The notes: generated by a model from the letters alone, not told the origin. A stretch of DNA of 64,000 bases from Gammaproteobacteria bacterium (GCA_013214945.1 JABSRT010000010.1:105009-169008), one strand, 5' to 3'; shown: positions 45,990-58,264, counted from the first letter of the stretch. Translations and numbers: made by a program.

Positions 45990-46505
45990 ATGTCTATTCT
46001 TAATGTTTTACGCTTTCCTGACAAACGGTTACGAACTGTTGCGGCACCTGTCGAACAAGTAACACCTCAAGTTCAAGCCATCGTCGATGACATGCTTGAA
46101 ACAATGTACGATGAAAAAGGGGTTGGCCTAGCGGCAACACAAGCTGATATCCACCTGCGCATTGTAGTGATGGACTGCTCTGAACAAGGTGATACACCCA
46201 TTGTCATGATCAATCCTGAAATTACCGCCACTAAAGGTTCGATTCAAAATGAAGAAGGCTGCTTATCTGTACCTGGTACTTACGCCACGGTTGAGCGCGC
46301 CGAAGAAATCAGTGTAAAAGCACTAGATCGTGACGGCAACAGTTTTGAGTTTGATGCCACTGGTTTATTAGCGGTTTGTGTACAACATGAGTTAGACCAT
46401 TTGATCGGTAAATTATTTGTCGATTACTTATCACCGTTAAAACGCAAACGGATCCAGAAAAAATTAGAAAAAGAAGCTAAGCATCACTCACAAGAGGAAA
46501 GCTAA
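45990..46505 (+). CDS. def: Peptide deformylase
   Basis: Removes the formyl group from nascent proteins; Fe/Zn enzyme. 171 residues. The three motifs are present: GVGLAATQ (about 45-52), EGCLSV (about 90-95) and QHELDHLIG (about 132-140), which supply the metal ligands Cys, His, His and the catalytic Glu. First gene of def-fmt-rsmB-trkA, as in E. coli. Confidence 0.98.
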   Translation: MSILNVLRFPDKRLRTVAAPVEQVTPQVQAIVDDMLETMYDEKGVGLAATQADIHLRIVVMDCSEQGDTPIVMINPEITATKGSIQNEEGCLSVPGTYATVERAEEISVKALDRDGNSFEFDATGLLAVCVQHELDHLIGKLFVDYLSPLKRKRIQKKLEKEAKHHSQEES

Positions 46506-46506
46506 G

Positions 46507-47448
46507 TTGCAACCATTGCGTATAATTTTTGCTGGCACGCCTGACTTTGCAGCCCAGCACTTAGCAGCATTACTTGATTCTCCTCACGACATCGTAGCCG
46601 TTTACACCAAAGAAGATACCCCATCAGGGCGCGGTAAAAAACTGCAAGCCAGTGCGGTAAAACAATTGGCAACTGAGCATGGTCTAACGGTTATTCAGCC
46701 TAAAACGCTTAAGGCTCTTGAAGCAGAGCAACAGCTTGCTTTATTTAATGCTGACTTAATGGTCGTGGTTGCTTATGGCTTAATTCTGCCGCAAGTAATT
46801 TTAGACACGCCACGTTTAGGCTGCATCAATGTCCATGGCTCTTTACTGCCTCGCTGGCGCGGCGCCGCTCCTATTCAACGTGCTATTTGGGCTGGAGATA
46901 AGCAAAGTGGCGTTACCATTATGCAGATGGACCAAGGTCTAGATACTGGCCCGATGCTGTATAAAGCTGCACTTGATATCGCTCCTGATGAAACCAGTGC
47001 GACGTTATATCAACGTCTGGCCGAGTTAGGTCCTGTCGCTTTAACTCAAGCCATTGATCTGTTAGCTCAAAACAAGTTACCAGCAGAAGTGCAAGACGAA
47101 AGTAAAACCAATTACGCCGCCAAACTATCGAAAGATGAAGCAAAAATTAATTGGCAAGACGATGCTTTATTGATTGAGCGCTGCATTCGCGCCTTTAATC
47201 CGTGGCCAATTTCTACTTTTGAACTTGATGGCATGACAATTAAAGTATCGAAAGCCCAGCTTAGTGAGACCACAACTACCGAGGCACCAGGCACAATTAT
47301 TGCCGCCGACAAACAAGGTATCGTCATCGCTACCGGCTCAGGTGCCATTGTATTACAACAACTTCAGTTCCCAGGTAAAAAAGCCATGGCTGCTGCAGAC
47401 ATTTTAAATAGCCGCAAAGCTTTATTTGCCCCAGGAAACCTACTATGA
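46507..47448 (+). CDS. fmt: Methionyl-tRNA formyltransferase
   Basis: Formylates initiator Met-tRNA. 313 residues with [37 protein letters not shown] (catalytic Asn-His) and [11 protein letters not shown]; a C-terminal OB-fold tRNA-binding domain follows. Translation appears to start at TTG 46507, one base after the def stop, since [11 protein letters not shown] fits the family and no ATG is available before the conserved part. Confidence 0.96.
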   Translation: MQPLRIIFAGTPDFAAQHLAALLDSPHDIVAVYTKEDTPSGRGKKLQASAVKQLATEHGLTVIQPKTLKALEAEQQLALFNADLMVVVAYGLILPQVILDTPRLGCINVHGSLLPRWRGAAPIQRAIWAGDKQSGVTIMQMDQGLDTGPMLYKAALDIAPDETSATLYQRLAELGPVALTQAIDLLAQNKLPAEVQDESKTNYAAKLSKDEAKINWQDDALLIERCIRAFNPWPISTFELDGMTIKVSKAQLSETTTTEAPGTIIAADKQGIVIATGSGAIVLQQLQFPGKKAMAAADILNSRKALFAPGNLL

Positions 47449-48743
47449 ACTTGCGAGCCGTTACCGCGCAAATCATTGGCGCAGTCTTAGATAAAGGCGA
47501 ATCACTTGCTACCGCTTTACCTGCTGCCCAACAAGAATTAGAAAACCCAAAAGACAAGGCCCTATTACAAGAGCTTTGTTACGGTATTATGCGTCACTTA
47601 CCACAACTTGAGTTTTACATTACCAAGTTAATGGACAAACCAATGACGGGTAAACAACGGGTAGTCCACTATTTATTACTCGTAGGGGCTTATCAATTAT
47701 TGCATACCCGCATACCAGCTCACGCTGCATTGGCTGAAACCGTTGAAGCTTGCATCGATTTAAAACGCCCTAAGATTAAAGGATTAATTAATGGCGTATT
47801 GCGTAATTTACAACGCCAACACCTGCAATTAGCGGAGCAAATGCCCGGTAAAGCCCCACTGCAGTTTAATCACCCGAGTTGGTTAATTAAACGTTTAAGC
47901 AAGGCTTACCCGACTGGTTGGCAACAAATATTAACCGCTAACAATCAACGTTCACCAATGTGGTTACGTAACAATATCAGCCAACAAAGCCGCGAAGCTT
48001 ATCTGGCCCAGCTGCATGAACTTGAGATCGAAGCCAGCGCTGGTGAATATGGCGATAATAGTATTTTATTAGCCCAGCCAAGCCCGGTATTCAAACTGCC
48101 TAATTTTGACCAAGGTAGCTGTTCAGTTCAAGATGCAGCAGCCCAACAAGCCGCGCAATTGCTCGATGCTCAGCCCGGTGAATTAGTGTTAGACGCTTGC
48201 GCTGCACCTGGCGGCAAGACATGTCACATCCTTGAATTAACTAAAGATGTTGAAGTTATTGCATTAGACTGCGATCAGCGACGCTTAGAACGAGTTCAAG
48301 AAAACCTTGACCGCATCGGTCTGACTGCACAGCTAATTTGTGGCGACGGTACGGATCCAGCAAGTTGGTGGTCATCAGATCGAAAGTTCGACCGGATCTT
48401 ACTTGACGCTCCTTGTTCGGCGACCGGTGTTATCCGCCGTAATCCAGATATCAAATGGCTAAGACGCGAGAGCGACATTGCCCCACTGGTATTATTGCAA
48501 CAGCAAATATTACAAGCTTGCTGGCAATTATTAAAACCAGGCGGCACCCTAATTTATGCCACTTGTTCGGTATTGCCAGATGAAAATAATCAACAAATAA
48601 TTAAGTTTTTAGGTCAACAGACCGATGCGCAATTAGTGCCATTACACGATAATGATACGCCTGAAGCTCCAGGCTGGCAGATATTGCCTGGCGAACATGA
48701 CGTTGATGGTTTTTACTACGCTAAGTTGATTAAAAAAATATAA
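47445..48743 (+). CDS. rsmB: 16S rRNA m5C967 methyltransferase
   Basis: 432 residues. The N-terminal NusB-like RNA-binding domain (about 5-130) precedes the methyltransferase domain with [36 protein letters not shown] and the catalytic-cysteine motif [11 protein letters not shown]. It overlaps fmt by 4 bases (ATGA), implying coupled translation. Confidence 0.97.
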   Translation: MNLRAVTAQIIGAVLDKGESLATALPAAQQELENPKDKALLQELCYGIMRHLPQLEFYITKLMDKPMTGKQRVVHYLLLVGAYQLLHTRIPAHAALAETVEACIDLKRPKIKGLINGVLRNLQRQHLQLAEQMPGKAPLQFNHPSWLIKRLSKAYPTGWQQILTANNQRSPMWLRNNISQQSREAYLAQLHELEIEASAGEYGDNSILLAQPSPVFKLPNFDQGSCSVQDAAAQQAAQLLDAQPGELVLDACAAPGGKTCHILELTKDVEVIALDCDQRRLERVQENLDRIGLTAQLICGDGTDPASWWSSDRKFDRILLDAPCSATGVIRRNPDIKWLRRESDIAPLVLLQQQILQACWQLLKPGGTLIYATCSVLPDENNQQIIKFLGQQTDAQLVPLHDNDTPEAPGWQILPGEHDVDGFYYAKLIKKI

Positions 48744-48753
48744 GGACATTGCT

Positions 48754-50163
48754 GTGAAGATAATTATCTTAGGCGCAGGTCAAGTTGGCGGCAGCTTGGC
48801 TGAAAACCTGGTCGGTGAAGATAGCGACATTACCATTATTGATAATGATCGTGATGCTTTGGCTGAACTCAAAGATAAATTAGATTTACGGGTTGTACTT
48901 GGTCACGGCTCCCACCCGCAAACATTGCAGGAAGCGGGAGCCGATGACGCCGATTTATTAATCGCCGTGACCAACTCCGATGAAATTAATATGACCGCCT
49001 GTCATGTTGCTTATTCACTGTTTGATGTGCCCACTAAAATTGCCAGAATCCGCGACGAAAATTACCTTGAATACGCCAAATCATTATTTTACTCGAGCAA
49101 GCAACTAAAAAATCAACCACCAAGCCATCGTGGTTTTGTTATTGATGAGTTAATTTCGCCTGAGACATTAGTGACTGGATATATCAGACGTCTTGTTGAT
49201 TATCCTGGCGCATTGCAGGTGCTGCAGTTTGCGCAACGCAAAGTCAGTTTAGTCGCAGTACGCGCTTATTATGGTGGGCCGTTAGTTGGTCATGCTCTGT
49301 CGGCATTGCGAGAACATATGCCAAATATTGATGCCCGAGTTGCAGCGATATTTCGGCAAGGGCGACCGGTTAGGCCACAAGGCACCACGATTATCGAAGC
49401 CGACGATGAAGTGTTTTTCATTGCCGCAACGGGTCACATCCGTGCAGTAATGAGTGAGTTACAGAAACTGGAGAACACCTACAAACGTATTATGATTGTC
49501 GGTGGCGGTAATATCGGTGCAGGCTTGGCTAGCCAGCTAGAGAAAAACCACCAAGTTAAGCTAATCGAACGCAATCCAAAACGTGCCCAAACACTGTCGC
49601 AAAATTTGGTTAAAGCAACGGTATTTTGTGGTGACGGCGCCGATCATGAGTTGCTGAGCGAAGAAAATATCGACCAAACAGATTTATTTATTGCGGTAAC
49701 CAACGACGATGAAGCGAATATCATGTCATCGATGCTGGCCAAGCGGATGGGCGCTAAAAAAGTCATGGTGCTTATCCAACGCAGTGTTTATGCTGATTTA
49801 ATGGAAGATACTAATATTGATATTACTATCTCGCCACAACAGATCACTATTTCGGCCTTACTGTCACACGTGCGGCGAGGTGACATCAGCAATGTATATT
49901 CCTTGCGTCGTGGAGCAGCCGAAGCTATCGAAGCGATAGCTCATGGTGACGCCATGACGTCGAAAGTCGTTGGCCGCCGCGTAATGGATATCAAGCTACC
50001 ACCAGGCACCACGATTGGCGCCATTGTAAGGGGTAACGAAGTATTAATTGCCCACGACAAAACTGAGATACATTCCGACGACCATGTCATTCTATTTTTA
50101 GTCGACAAAAAATATATTGGTGATGTTGAACGTTTATTCTCACCGAGTGCATTCTTCCTTTAA
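48754..50163 (+). CDS. trkA: Trk potassium transporter NAD-binding subunit TrkA
   Basis: Cytoplasmic regulatory subunit of the Trk potassium uptake system. 469 residues made of two RCK/TrkA_N plus TrkA_C repeats: nucleotide loops [18 protein letters not shown] (residue 1 on) and [19 protein letters not shown] (about 246 on). Start codon GTG at 48754 after TAAGGA. Last gene of the def operon. The membrane partner trkH is encoded 1.3 kb downstream on the other strand. Confidence 0.97.
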   Translation: MKIIILGAGQVGGSLAENLVGEDSDITIIDNDRDALAELKDKLDLRVVLGHGSHPQTLQEAGADDADLLIAVTNSDEINMTACHVAYSLFDVPTKIARIRDENYLEYAKSLFYSSKQLKNQPPSHRGFVIDELISPETLVTGYIRRLVDYPGALQVLQFAQRKVSLVAVRAYYGGPLVGHALSALREHMPNIDARVAAIFRQGRPVRPQGTTIIEADDEVFFIAATGHIRAVMSELQKLENTYKRIMIVGGGNIGAGLASQLEKNHQVKLIERNPKRAQTLSQNLVKATVFCGDGADHELLSEENIDQTDLFIAVTNDDEANIMSSMLAKRMGAKKVMVLIQRSVYADLMEDTNIDITISPQQITISALLSHVRRGDISNVYSLRRGAAEAIEAIAHGDAMTSKVVGRRVMDIKLPPGTTIGAIVRGNEVLIAHDKTEIHSDDHVILFLVDKKYIGDVERLFSPSAFFL

Positions 50164-50208
50164 CCCGGAAACTGTGCCCCGAACTGCCGTATTACTTACC
50201 CTCGTAAT

Positions 50209-50883
50209 TTAAACCCGAGTCGCCGCCGCGAGTCGGTATTTATTGAGTAACGCAATCATTTGCGCGGGCGAGTGAGCAAAACTAGTTACCGGCACGTACA
50301 AGTCATAACCATAGGCGCTACGCAACGCCGCCATCTGATGAAGCCATGCCGCGCGCGGACCATTGATTACTTGGTTATTAGCCAACTTATACTCTGAGAA
50401 GTTAATTGTAATTTGCTCTAAGCTCAGTAACTCTTGCTGATGAGCGAGCATTAATATATCTCGCTGTTCATGAATTTGGCGACTCGCCAAACGCGGAGAA
50501 ACAGAATGGGCAACTGCTGCAACGTCATTTAGTTTAATCCCAAGATATGGAATATCACATCGCTCCAGTCCATACCGGATACTAGGATGGGCGACCAAGA
50601 TTATATCCTGCCACTCGATTGACCAGCGCCCATAACGATGAATGTACTGTAACGAGTGTTGGCCTAGCGCCAAGCTATACTCAGGCTCAGAGTATTTTAA
50701 AAATCCAACAAAGATTAACAATGCGCCTGCTAGATAGCCCAATAAAATGGCGAGCTGCAGCACTGGCCACTGATACACTAGCACGGTACTGCCAAACCAT
50801 AATAAGCCACCAGCTAACAATGAAAACAATTTATTGCGTCGAGTCGGGGTTCTGATTAACAAGTCGGATACAGGTGGGGACAT
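50209..50883 (-). CDS. DUF2982 family membrane protein
   Basis: 224 residues with two adjacent transmembrane helices (about 21-66) and a cytoplasmic C-terminal domain containing SIEWQDIILVAHPSIRYGLE and DIPYLGIKLND. The family is found mainly in Alteromonadales and Vibrionales; function unknown. Third gene of the leftward trkH-hemG unit (25 bases after hemG) and convergent with trkA. Confidence 0.85.
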   Translation of the reverse strand: MSPPVSDLLIRTPTRRNKLFSLLAGGLLWFGSTVLVYQWPVLQLAILLGYLAGALLIFVGFLKYSEPEYSLALGQHSLQYIHRYGRWSIEWQDIILVAHPSIRYGLERCDIPYLGIKLNDVAAVAHSVSPRLASRQIHEQRDILMLAHQQELLSLEQITINFSEYKLANNQVINGPRAAWLHQMAALRSAYGYDLYVPVTSFAHSPAQMIALLNKYRLAAATRV

Positions 50884-50908
50884 TTGCTCTCCTTATATCA
50901 GTGCATTA

Positions 50909-51439
50909 CTACTTTTGTGCAAGGATCTCGCGACCAAATTGTGCAACCTTGGCCCAATCGGTATATTCAATGTCTTGTGAGGTATCAGTGACGCCGCCAG
51001 TTAACTTCATAATAAACTGGATCATGCGTCGGTCAAACCAACGGTACTTGCTGTACCGTAAAGCGCCGGCAAATACCGCTTGTAACTGCGGTTGCCACGG
51101 CGAATTACTTATAAACTTAACCATGTAGGCATTAGTTGTTGGCGTATTCTTTTCAGGCTTGCGCGCCGTCAAATTAACACAGAAAAATCCGTTCGGCCGC
51201 GCTGCCAGCTGAGCTTGCTCTTTGGTAATAAACGTTTGTAATTCTTTGTTAAAATTACCATATCGGATCGAAGCACCCAAATAAACTTGCTCAACCTGCT
51301 CCCAATCTATCTGCGACTGCTGCGCTAACGGACTTAAGCGAACTTCCTTGCCTGCATCGGTCAATTGTGAGGTTAACGCCTCACAAATTTTCTTTGTTTG
51401 ACCATCGGTGGTCGAATATATAATTAAGGTATAAGACAT
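50909..51439 (-). CDS. hemG: Menaquinone-dependent protoporphyrinogen IX dehydrogenase
   Basis: Flavodoxin-like enzyme that oxidises protoporphyrinogen IX to protoporphyrin IX in heme synthesis, passing electrons to quinones. 176 residues with the FMN-binding IIYSTTDGQTKKIC at the start, VYLGASIRYGNFNKELQTFI, and a TARKPEKNTPTTNAYMVKFI segment typical of HemG rather than plain flavodoxins. The gap to trkH is 3 bases, the same pairing as in E. coli. Confidence 0.94.
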   Translation of the reverse strand: MSYTLIIYSTTDGQTKKICEALTSQLTDAGKEVRLSPLAQQSQIDWEQVEQVYLGASIRYGNFNKELQTFITKEQAQLAARPNGFFCVNLTARKPEKNTPTTNAYMVKFISNSPWQPQLQAVFAGALRYSKYRWFDRRMIQFIMKLTGGVTDTSQDIEYTDWAKVAQFGREILAQK

Positions 51440-51442
51440 CTA

Positions 51443-52900
51443 TTAACCTTTCCAGAACGTTGGAGTAAATAAAACCAGTAAAGTAAAAATTTCCAGTCGC
51501 CCAAATAGCATCGCCATAACTAAGATCCATTTGGCACTGTCATTAATGTTGCCATAATGTGCTGCAACTTCGCCCAAGCCAGGCCCAAGGTTATTCAAAC
51601 AGGCCGCGGTCGCACTAAACGCTGTAACATCATCAAGGCCGGTATATAACAAGGCCAGCATACACACCACAAAAACTAGTGCGTAAGCGGCAAAAAAACC
51701 CCAAACGGCATCAACGACGCGATCTGGTAACGCTTTATTACCAAGTCGAATCGCAAAAATTGCGCGGGGATGCACCAAACGCTTAAGCTCTCGCGCTCCC
51801 TGTAAAAATAGCAACACCACCCTGATTACTTTCATGCCACCGCCAGTTGAACCCGCACAGCCACCAACAAATGACGTAAAGATTAACAATAATGGTAAAA
51901 ATAATGGCCAGCCACTAAAACTGTCGGTGCCAAAGCCTGCGGTGGTTGAGACTGATACCGCCTGAAATAACGCATGACTAAAGGCTTCATCGGCAGTTAA
52001 ATAAATATTTTCTTTATATAAAACAGAAAAAACCACCAATACCAGCGCTAATTGCAGCCCTAAGAAAAGGCGCATTTCAGGATCGCTAAAATACGAACGC
52101 AGCATTTTTCTCGGGCGGATAATAGCCGCGTAATGCAAACTAAAGTTGATGCCTGAAATGAGTAAAAAGATCACACAAATGAGGTTGATACTATATGAAT
52201 CAAAATACCCCATGCTGGCATCATGAGTTGAGAAGCCGCCGATTGCAATCGTGGAAAAGCTATGACAAATTGCATCGAATACCGACATGCCAGCTGCCCA
52301 ATAAGCGGCAGCACAGGCAATGGTTAAGGTAAAATATATATACCACAATGCTTTAGCTGTTTCGGCAATGCGTGGTGTCATTTTTGAATCTTTAACTGGC
52401 CCAGGGGTTTCCGCCCTATATAGCTGCATACCACCAACACCAAGCATCGGCAAGACTGCAACAGCTAAGACAATGATGCCCATACCACCAAGCCATTGCA
52501 GCAAATGACGATAAAAGAGAATAGCTTTTGGTAAATCGTCAAGGCCGGTGATAACTGTCGCACCAGTGGTTGTCAGCGCCGAAAAAGATTCAAAGACACT
52601 ATCAACTAATGTCATATCTGGGCGGTCTGACAACACAAACGGCACGGCACCAACACTGCCTAGTACCAGCCAAAACATCACCACAACGATAAAACCATCT
52701 CGTACATTTAGCTCTTTTCTGTGCCCTCGGTTGGGGTACCAACATAAAAAGCCAAAAACGACACAAAGGAAAAATGATTGTACGAAAGCAACACCACCAC
52801 CATCATTAAAAATGGCAGCAACTAACCCGGGGAGTAACAAGGTAGTACTGAAAATGGTAATTAATAAACCCAAAATCCGGATCAACGAACGTGTCTGCAT
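51443..52900 (-). CDS. trkH: Trk potassium uptake channel subunit TrkH
   Basis: Inner-membrane potassium-translocating subunit. 485 residues, multiple helices arranged as four M1-P-M2 repeats with selectivity-filter-like segments SALTTTGATVITGLDDLP, FSTIAIGGFSTHDAS, SVSTTAGFGTDSFSG and CLNNLGPGLGEV. TrkA, its regulator, is encoded convergently nearby, so the complete pair is present. Confidence 0.96.
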   Translation of the reverse strand: MQTRSLIRILGLLITIFSTTLLLPGLVAAIFNDGGGVAFVQSFFLCVVFGFLCWYPNRGHRKELNVRDGFIVVVMFWLVLGSVGAVPFVLSDRPDMTLVDSVFESFSALTTTGATVITGLDDLPKAILFYRHLLQWLGGMGIIVLAVAVLPMLGVGGMQLYRAETPGPVKDSKMTPRIAETAKALWYIYFTLTIACAAAYWAAGMSVFDAICHSFSTIAIGGFSTHDASMGYFDSYSINLICVIFLLISGINFSLHYAAIIRPRKMLRSYFSDPEMRLFLGLQLALVLVVFSVLYKENIYLTADEAFSHALFQAVSVSTTAGFGTDSFSGWPLFLPLLLIFTSFVGGCAGSTGGGMKVIRVVLLFLQGARELKRLVHPRAIFAIRLGNKALPDRVVDAVWGFFAAYALVFVVCMLALLYTGLDDVTAFSATAACLNNLGPGLGEVAAHYGNINDSAKWILVMAMLFGRLEIFTLLVLFTPTFWKG

Positions 52901-52988
52901 AAGTGTTTACTGTGGCCAGTGAGGTAAGTGAAATGAGTTGCTAATGTACCACAGGTCTATTTGGAAAAATATTGATTTATAACACAAC

Positions 52989-53010
52989 ACAGGCCGCTAG
53001 AGCGGCCTGT
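52989..53010. terminator. GC-rich hairpin between trkH upstream region and chemoreceptor 3' end
   Basis: ACAGGCCGC and GCGGCCTGT pair perfectly around TAGA. Read leftwards it lies 81 bases beyond the chemoreceptor stop at 53091 and is followed by a weak GTTGTGTT tail. Probably the chemoreceptor terminator. Confidence 0.55.
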
Positions 53011-53090
53011 CACTAAGTTGGTATATTTGTACCAGCGCTCATAAAACAAGATCACAGCGCTTGAGCCAGCCTTGCCTTAAGAACCGTCCC

Positions 53091-54962
53091 TTATACAATA
53101 AAGCGGCTCAGCACATCGTGCTGTTGCTGCGTTCGATCTTTTTGAGCCATCATATCTTGATTGGTTACTTGCGCATTATCGGATACCTGCTGTGATAAAT
53201 CTTTAATGTTAACCGTGTTACGATTAACTTCTTCGGCCACTAAACTTTGCTCTTCAGCTGCCGCAGCTATTTGCAAATTCATATCGGTGATACGGCCAAT
53301 TGACTCTCGAATAGTGTTAATAGCATCGTTTGCTTGCTGTGCTTTTTCAACACTTTGAGCCGCTTCTAATTGAGATTTAGACATAACATTAGCAACAGAC
53401 ACAGAGCTTTGTTGCAAAATATCTATCATATTTTTAATTTCTGCCGTTGATTCTTGAGTACGCTGCGCCAAATTACGTACTTCATCAGCAACCACGGCAA
53501 AACCGCGACCTTGTTCACCAGCACGAGCAGCTTCAATTGCTGCATTTAATGCCAACAAGTTGGTTTGCTCAGCGATACCACTAATAACAGACAAAATAGT
53601 TTCAATATTGCCCGTTGATTGCTCGAGTAATTTAACCTCTTCAACCGCATTCTCGATATGAACAGATAGTTGGGTAATTGAATCAGAAGTCGAATTGACA
53701 ACTGCGGCGCCGTCTGCCGCGGCCTCGTCCGCTTCTTTTGCTGATGAAGCGGCTTGCTGGGCATAACCAGCAACTTCTAAGGCAGTTGACGACATTTGAG
53801 TCATCGCGGTAGCTAACTGCTCTAACTCACTCAACTGCTGAGTCAAAGCATCAACCGCAGCCGAAGAGCCACGTGCAGTTTCATCGGTTCCGGCCATGAT
53901 TTGGTCGCCTAAATCTTTGCTATCGCGGATCAATACCTGCAATTTATCGGCAAAACCGTTAAAGCCCCGAGCTAAATTAGCAAACTCCAGATCACTATCT
54001 GTTGCTAAACGCTGAGTTAAATCGCCTTCGCCACTGGCTATACCTTGCATTGCCTGGGTGATGTTATCTAAAGGAGCCATTAATTTAGTAACCAGTAAAT
54101 AAATCGCCGCAATACTTATCAATAACGCGATAGCAGAAAATAATAACGCTTGATTACGCAACTCACTGGCTGTTGCTCCGACAATCTCAGCATCGATCGC
54201 CACCCCAAGGTACCAATCAATATTAGCGACCTTAGCAAGCTTGATCACAAAGTTTCGCCCATCTATAACAACGTCTTGCTGAACAGTATTGAGTTGTAAT
54301 TGCGAACCAAAGTAACCTGACATTTTAGAGCCATTCAGTTTGGTATCCGGGTGAGAAATCAGCACACCTTTATCGGTCACCAAAAAGGCATAACCGGCGT
54401 TTAATGGTTTTGCTCGGTTAACAGTCTTTCCTAAACCTGCCAAACTGACATCAAGAAACATTGCTCCAGCAAATTTTCCTTGATCAACCATAGGAGCAGC
54501 CATCGAAACCAGCACCTCATTGGAAACAGCATCGGTATATGGCGCTGTTACAATCACTTTTCCAGTTTGTTTAGCATTTTGATACCACGGACGAGTTCTC
54601 GGGTCGTAATCTGATGGTGGTGTCCACGATGGGTCATTTGATACCACACGCCCGTCAGATTCAAAACCAATTCCCGCTAACACAAAATCACGCTTAACGA
54701 TCGATTTAGTCACGACGCGAATTATATTTTCTTCGGTTACATCATCATCAATTAAATCCATAATGTAAGCCGTCATTGCGCGATGGCTGTCCATAACATG
54801 AGAAATATTGTCAGCTAACTCTTCAGAAACTTCTGTTAATGTTTCAGCAACAGTGTGGTCAAGACTGGTTTTAACTTTAAGGTATTGGCTGATTGATAGC
54901 ACTGACATCGAAAGCAATAATACCAAGGTCGTGGCAGCGATTAATTTTGTTTTAAATTGCAT
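53091..54962 (-). CDS. Methyl-accepting chemotaxis protein with amino-acid-binding dCache domain
   Basis: 623 residues: transmembrane helix about 8-27, periplasmic Cache sensor about 35-275, second helix about 280-302, HAMP, then the signalling domain with [20 protein letters not shown] at its tip. The sensor has Y119, R124, W126, Y127, Y142 and D171, with the same spacing as the amino-acid motif of Pseudomonas PctA (Y121, R126, W128, Y129, Y144, D173). This predicts direct binding of amino acids. Monocistronic. Its Cache domain differs from that of the receptor at 9627-11966. Confidence 0.94.
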   Translation of the reverse strand: MQFKTKLIAATTLVLLLSMSVLSISQYLKVKTSLDHTVAETLTEVSEELADNISHVMDSHRAMTAYIMDLIDDDVTEENIIRVVTKSIVKRDFVLAGIGFESDGRVVSNDPSWTPPSDYDPRTRPWYQNAKQTGKVIVTAPYTDAVSNEVLVSMAAPMVDQGKFAGAMFLDVSLAGLGKTVNRAKPLNAGYAFLVTDKGVLISHPDTKLNGSKMSGYFGSQLQLNTVQQDVVIDGRNFVIKLAKVANIDWYLGVAIDAEIVGATASELRNQALLFSAIALLISIAAIYLLVTKLMAPLDNITQAMQGIASGEGDLTQRLATDSDLEFANLARGFNGFADKLQVLIRDSKDLGDQIMAGTDETARGSSAAVDALTQQLSELEQLATAMTQMSSTALEVAGYAQQAASSAKEADEAAADGAAVVNSTSDSITQLSVHIENAVEEVKLLEQSTGNIETILSVISGIAEQTNLLALNAAIEAARAGEQGRGFAVVADEVRNLAQRTQESTAEIKNMIDILQQSSVSVANVMSKSQLEAAQSVEKAQQANDAINTIRESIGRITDMNLQIAAAAEEQSLVAEEVNRNTVNIKDLSQQVSDNAQVTNQDMMAQKDRTQQQHDVLSRFIV

Positions 54963-55525
54963 GAAGCTAACTCCAATTTATTTTTTGGCATAACGCCATA
55001 GTAATAGAACGAAGGTCAATATAAATGCCTCATATTATTGCCTAGTTGATTGTCACAAGTCTTTAAAACTTCGACTAATGCTTATTTAGGTATAGCCCAA
55101 AAATAGCAAGTCAGTAACAACATCCAGTCACTCGCGATGAAATAAAGTAATCTAATTGTTTTTTTAATTTTAAAATAGATGCGCAAACTTCGTTTCTCTC
55201 GAGCAAGACTAAGTTGGTTACTACTACTTCCACGCAGAACCAATAAGCATGTTCACAATAACACTCAGTTAATTCATAATTAACCGGAAAAACGGCGGCA
55301 GAGATACTCGAATCCTTTTAAGATTCTGGTCACCAGATAAGTGTAGTTACATTTTGTATAATATAGCTACTAAAGTAGTATGGATGATAACAGACTTTAT
55401 GCATTTTTTAGATTAATTTATTTTAACTATAAGATGCATATTAGAATTTAACGATGAGATAGGTGTTAGTTAGATATAAATATAGTAAAGGCAATAGGGT
55501 TCACCCCATTACCTTTTCTATTGTT
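54963..55525. other. Intergenic 563 bases between hemF and the chemoreceptor gene
   Basis: AT-rich. Holds the upstream region of the chemoreceptor gene on the left and the hemF terminator on the right (55487-55516). No ORF or RNA gene seen. In many relatives aroE lies after hemF; it is absent here. Confidence 0.45.
55487..55516 (-). terminator. hemF terminator-like hairpin
   Basis: Arms AAAGGCAATAGGG and CCCCATTACCTTT pair over 13 positions with two G-U pairs in the leftward transcript, around TTCA. It starts 10 bases beyond the hemF stop; the tail is AT-rich rather than a pure T-run. Confidence 0.6.
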
Positions 55526-56473
<948 letters not shown>

Positions 56474-57028
56474 TTATCTTATTTGCTGGCCAGTAATACC
56501 ATCAAATATTTTACTTGGCTGATCATTTCCACCTAAAGGCGCATCAATGACGTAACCCAATTGATGTTTAAAATTCAAATTAACTTGTTTTGCGCACATT
56601 GCAGGAGGCAGCCCCGACACGTTAGCGCTAGTTGAAACAATTGGCAGGCCCAAACTCTCACTCAAAGCAATAATAACCGGGTGAGCACTTACTCTTACTG
56701 CGATGCTGTTATATTGACCGGAGAGCCAAGGTGGACAATTTTCACTCTTAGGTAGAATCCAAGTAACGGGTCCCGGCCAACTCTGCTGAATCTGTTGCCA
56801 TTGAGTTTTACTCACTAGCGTGAGATCAACATACTTAGCAAGTAATTTGAAATCACCAGCGACTAAAATTAAACCTTTGGCAGGATCGCGCTGCTTTATC
56901 TGAAGAAGTGATTGCACCGCTGGCTCATTAGTCGGATCGCAACCTAAGCCGTAAACAGCTTCGGTGGGATACGCAATTACAGCGCCATGCTTCAGAGCTG
57001 TAATTGCAACGTCGTTTGATAATTTCAT
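56474..57028 (-). CDS. tsaC: Threonylcarbamoyl-AMP synthase
   Basis: Makes threonylcarbamoyl-adenylate for the t6A37 modification of ANN-decoding tRNAs. 184 residues, the short TsaC type without the Sua5 extension. KHGAVIAYPTEAVYGLGCDP and IVSTSANVSGLPP are conserved, with the K-R-S-N active-site set apparent. It starts immediately after the purE stop. Confidence 0.95.
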   Translation of the reverse strand: MKLSNDVAITALKHGAVIAYPTEAVYGLGCDPTNEPAVQSLLQIKQRDPAKGLILVAGDFKLLAKYVDLTLVSKTQWQQIQQSWPGPVTWILPKSENCPPWLSGQYNSIAVRVSAHPVIIALSESLGLPIVSTSANVSGLPPAMCAKQVNLNFKHQLGYVIDAPLGGNDQPSKIFDGITGQQIR

Positions 57029-57538
57029 TTATAGCGACTGTAATTTCTCTTGTAACGCTTTATCTTTTGCAATCACAGCTTCGGCATTAGCCTTACGATC
57101 AGCTTTTACCGCAATAGCCAATTCATCATCGGCTACAGCCAGCATCTGCGCGGCTAAGTAACCAGCATTTTTAGCGCCTGCTTTACCGATAGCAACAGTT
57201 GCTACAGGAACTCCAGCGGGCATCATTACTGTAGACAATAATGCATCTTGGCCATTTAATGGGCCTGCGTCAATTGGTACTCCAATAACCGCACGCGTCG
57301 TAATACCAGCAACAGCACCAGCTAAATGAGCAGCTAAGCCAGCAGCACAAATAAACACCTTACAGCCACGAGTTTCAGCATCCGTTACATAGTTGTGAGT
57401 TGCTTCTGGGGTACGGTGTGCCGATGTAATCTTAACTTCAAATGCAATATTAAAAGATTTCAGGACATCAAAGGTGTGTTGCATTACGGGTAGGTCAGAA
57501 TCTGATCCCATTAATATCGCGACAAATGGTTTGCTCAT
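57029..57538 (-). CDS. purE: N5-carboxyaminoimidazole ribonucleotide mutase
   Basis: Shifts the carboxyl group of N5-CAIR to CAIR in purine synthesis. 169 residues with ILMGSDSDLPVM (substrate phosphate loop), KITSAHRTPE (catalytic His) and AGLAAHLAGAVAGITTRAVI. The usual operon partner purK is absent; tsaC follows with no gap and yrdD precedes by 42 bases. purK is presumably elsewhere. Confidence 0.95.
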   Translation of the reverse strand: MSKPFVAILMGSDSDLPVMQHTFDVLKSFNIAFEVKITSAHRTPEATHNYVTDAETRGCKVFICAAGLAAHLAGAVAGITTRAVIGVPIDAGPLNGQDALLSTVMMPAGVPVATVAIGKAGAKNAGYLAAQMLAVADDELAIAVKADRKANAEAVIAKDKALQEKLQSL

Positions 57539-57580
57539 TATATTTTCCTAACTGATTTAAATAAAATAATTGTATCGAAA

Positions 57581-58132
57581 TTATTCACGCTCGAATTTAT
57601 AACTACATTTTTTTTGCGGGCATTGAATTTTAGTACCAGTCGCTGTTTTCTTTTCGATTAAGATTGCCCAATCACACTCAGGGCAGACTTTGGAAATCGG
57701 CTTATAGTTAACGACATACTTACATTTCGGATAACTATCACACGCATAAAAGGTTTTACCATAGCGCGATACTCGCTGCGCTAAGTGACCCTTACTACAT
57801 TGAGGGCAGCTGGTTTGTTGGAGTTGATTTTGATGTTCAATGTGGTGGCATTGGGGGTAATTAGAGCAACCAATAAAAATACCATAGCGGCCCTTTTTAA
57901 TCGCTAACTCATGCTGGCACACCGGGCAGTTTGAACCGTCGATGAGCTGCTCGTCCAAAGTTTCATGCTGAACTAAGGGACGGCTATAATCACAAGCCGG
58001 ATATTGACAACATCCCAAAAAAGGACCGTGCTTAGAATTTTTAATCGCAAGTTCGCTACCGCACTGCGGACACAACTCATATTCTTTCTCTAAGGCGTGC
58101 TCATGTTGTGTGAACAACTGAGGCTGCTTCAT
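57581..58132 (-). CDS. yrdD: YrdD-like topoisomerase-type zinc finger protein
   Basis: 183 residues built of four C4 zinc ribbons of the type found at the C-terminus of topoisomerase I: CPQCGSELAIKNSKHGPFLG, CPVCQHELAIKKGRYGIFIG, CPQCSKGHLAQRVSRYGKTF and a last, more diverged CPECDWAILIEKK. Probably binds single-stranded nucleic acid. Upstream of tsaC as in E. coli, here with purE between them. Confidence 0.92.
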   Translation of the reverse strand: MKQPQLFTQHEHALEKEYELCPQCGSELAIKNSKHGPFLGCCQYPACDYSRPLVQHETLDEQLIDGSNCPVCQHELAIKKGRYGIFIGCSNYPQCHHIEHQNQLQQTSCPQCSKGHLAQRVSRYGKTFYACDSYPKCKYVVNYKPISKVCPECDWAILIEKKTATGTKIQCPQKKCSYKFERE

Positions 58133-58264
58133 ACGACGTCACCAAATGAACAATAATGAGGCAGATTATATCAGACTAGCTTGTTAACAAGCTATCTATT
58201 GACGACATTTTATGTCACCAAGTCAATAATCCTCACAAACCATCGGTCGTAAACCAAGCAACAC

